From: Haliclystus octoradiatus
Lineage: Eukaryota > Cnidaria > Staurozoa > Stauromedusae > Haliclystidae
Assembly: GCA_916610825.1 (NCBI GenBank)
Contig: OU744447.1
Coordinates: 25,545,037 to 25,609,036 of the forward strand
DNA: 64,000 bases
Direction: 5' to 3'
The notes beneath the pieces were generated by a model. It ran no database searches. It had not been told where the DNA came from and worked only from the letters and a program-made list of their open reading frames with translations. The translations under genes were made by a program, and so were the position numbers. Numbering within the stretch: the stretch's first letter is position 1; each line of letters begins with the position of its first letter. Positions 63,343-64,000 of this stretch are shown here, piece by piece.

Positions 63343-64000
63343 ACTTTATGCCCTGTTATAAATATAGAATAGAATACTGTATAGTAATAATAGAAATAGA
63401 AAGCAGTCAGAGACAACACATTCTTATACTGTTACTTTTAGTTTCATTTAAGTGCAAACTTCAATCCTTGGCTGCACAGAGCGGTATCAACTTTGAATTA
63501 GAATGTATTTAGTTAGAATTAATTAAAATATTAATTAATGAATTCTCAATAAACAAATTTCACTTTGAATTTCATTGTCCGAAAACAATCCTCCCAAAGA
63601 TTGACAAAATGGTTGATTTGCCAATGACGTTTATTTTCCGATTAGAAAAAAAATGGTGTTGAAGCTCTGCAGAACCTATTATTTTCAGAATAAGTATCTC
63701 ACTTACCACTATAGTCTGCCTTATCTCTGAACAAATCAGCCAGTCTTGCCCATTGAATGTTTAGGCCATCTACATTAAACGTTTTCAAAATTTATCCAAG
63801 TAAAAATCCAAATTTCCAGTGTGCGCTCAGCTGGAATGTAGAATTATGTAGCCATGTTTATAATGTTTTGGGAGATAGACGGGGCATTTCAGTAACAGTA
63901 CAATTCAGATAAGTTAGCTTCCTGTAAGTTTATTAGAAAAGTCTATTTTGCGGTCAAAGCCACATTGAATAATTATCAGGAACTGCAACTTTTGATGATT
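63343..64000. other. AAK1-like intron 3, window end
   Basis: The part near 63595-63650 (TGACAAAATGGTTGATTTGC, ATTTTCCGATTAG) resembles 61320-61370, so it may be the end of another element of that family. No exon recognised. Confidence 0.5.

Overview
The window is eukaryotic, AT-rich animal DNA: multi-exon genes with GT-AG introns, long introns and intergenic stretches, and a dense, nested load of transposable elements. Metazoan MORN2 and AAK1/BMP2K-type genes, Penelope, RTE/Jockey-like and Ty3/gypsy relics, hAT-like MITEs and the recurrent 'taggcctac' word suggest an invertebrate, possibly a deuterostome such as a tunicate. The species cannot be fixed from the sequence.

Positions 1-9330 are a stack of insertions. 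A minus-strand non-LTR retrotransposon (1-1156 and 8715-9330) is split by repeat family A (1157-1427 and 8581-8714). Repeat A is split by a 7.1 kb DNA transposon (1428-8571) bounded by a perfect 9-bp duplication. The transposon carries 285-bp inner inverted repeats that differ at one position by eye. It also carries a nine-exon gene that joins in phase into 1620 codons: zinc-binding N-terminus, XPG/FEN-like nuclease core and C-terminal CXC domain. This is best read as an intact Academ-like (XPG-bearing) transposase. A tRNA-derived SINE-like unit with TTAGGG repeats sits inside its right end.

Positions 9350-44300 are a tandemly duplicated block, about 13-18 kb per unit and present about three times. 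It carries a minus-strand secreted-protein gene family. Each gene has a first exon encoding a signal peptide plus PAN/Apple-like domain (13265-12948, 31918-31601, 44299-43979). A far-downstream last exon encodes a Cys-rich, probably beta-trefoil-like module (22317-21956, 37017-36653). Between them lies a decayed Ty3/gypsy element that was duplicated with the unit. Later insertions differ between copies: RTE LINE, Penelope-like element, GATC-rich DNA element and MITEs.

Positions 44830-47170 hold a cluster of nested MITEs, two of them hAT-like with 8-bp duplications. Positions 48463-51349 hold the last three exons of a minus-strand MORN2 gene, with a Penelope GIY-YIG relic in an intron. Positions 53459-58549 hold the first three coding exons of an AAK1/BMP2K-family kinase on the plus strand; the rest of the kinase lies beyond the window. 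MORN2 and the kinase are divergently transcribed. The final 5.4 kb is kinase intron with a TIR-bounded element (58611-61470) and a foldback element (62751-63342).
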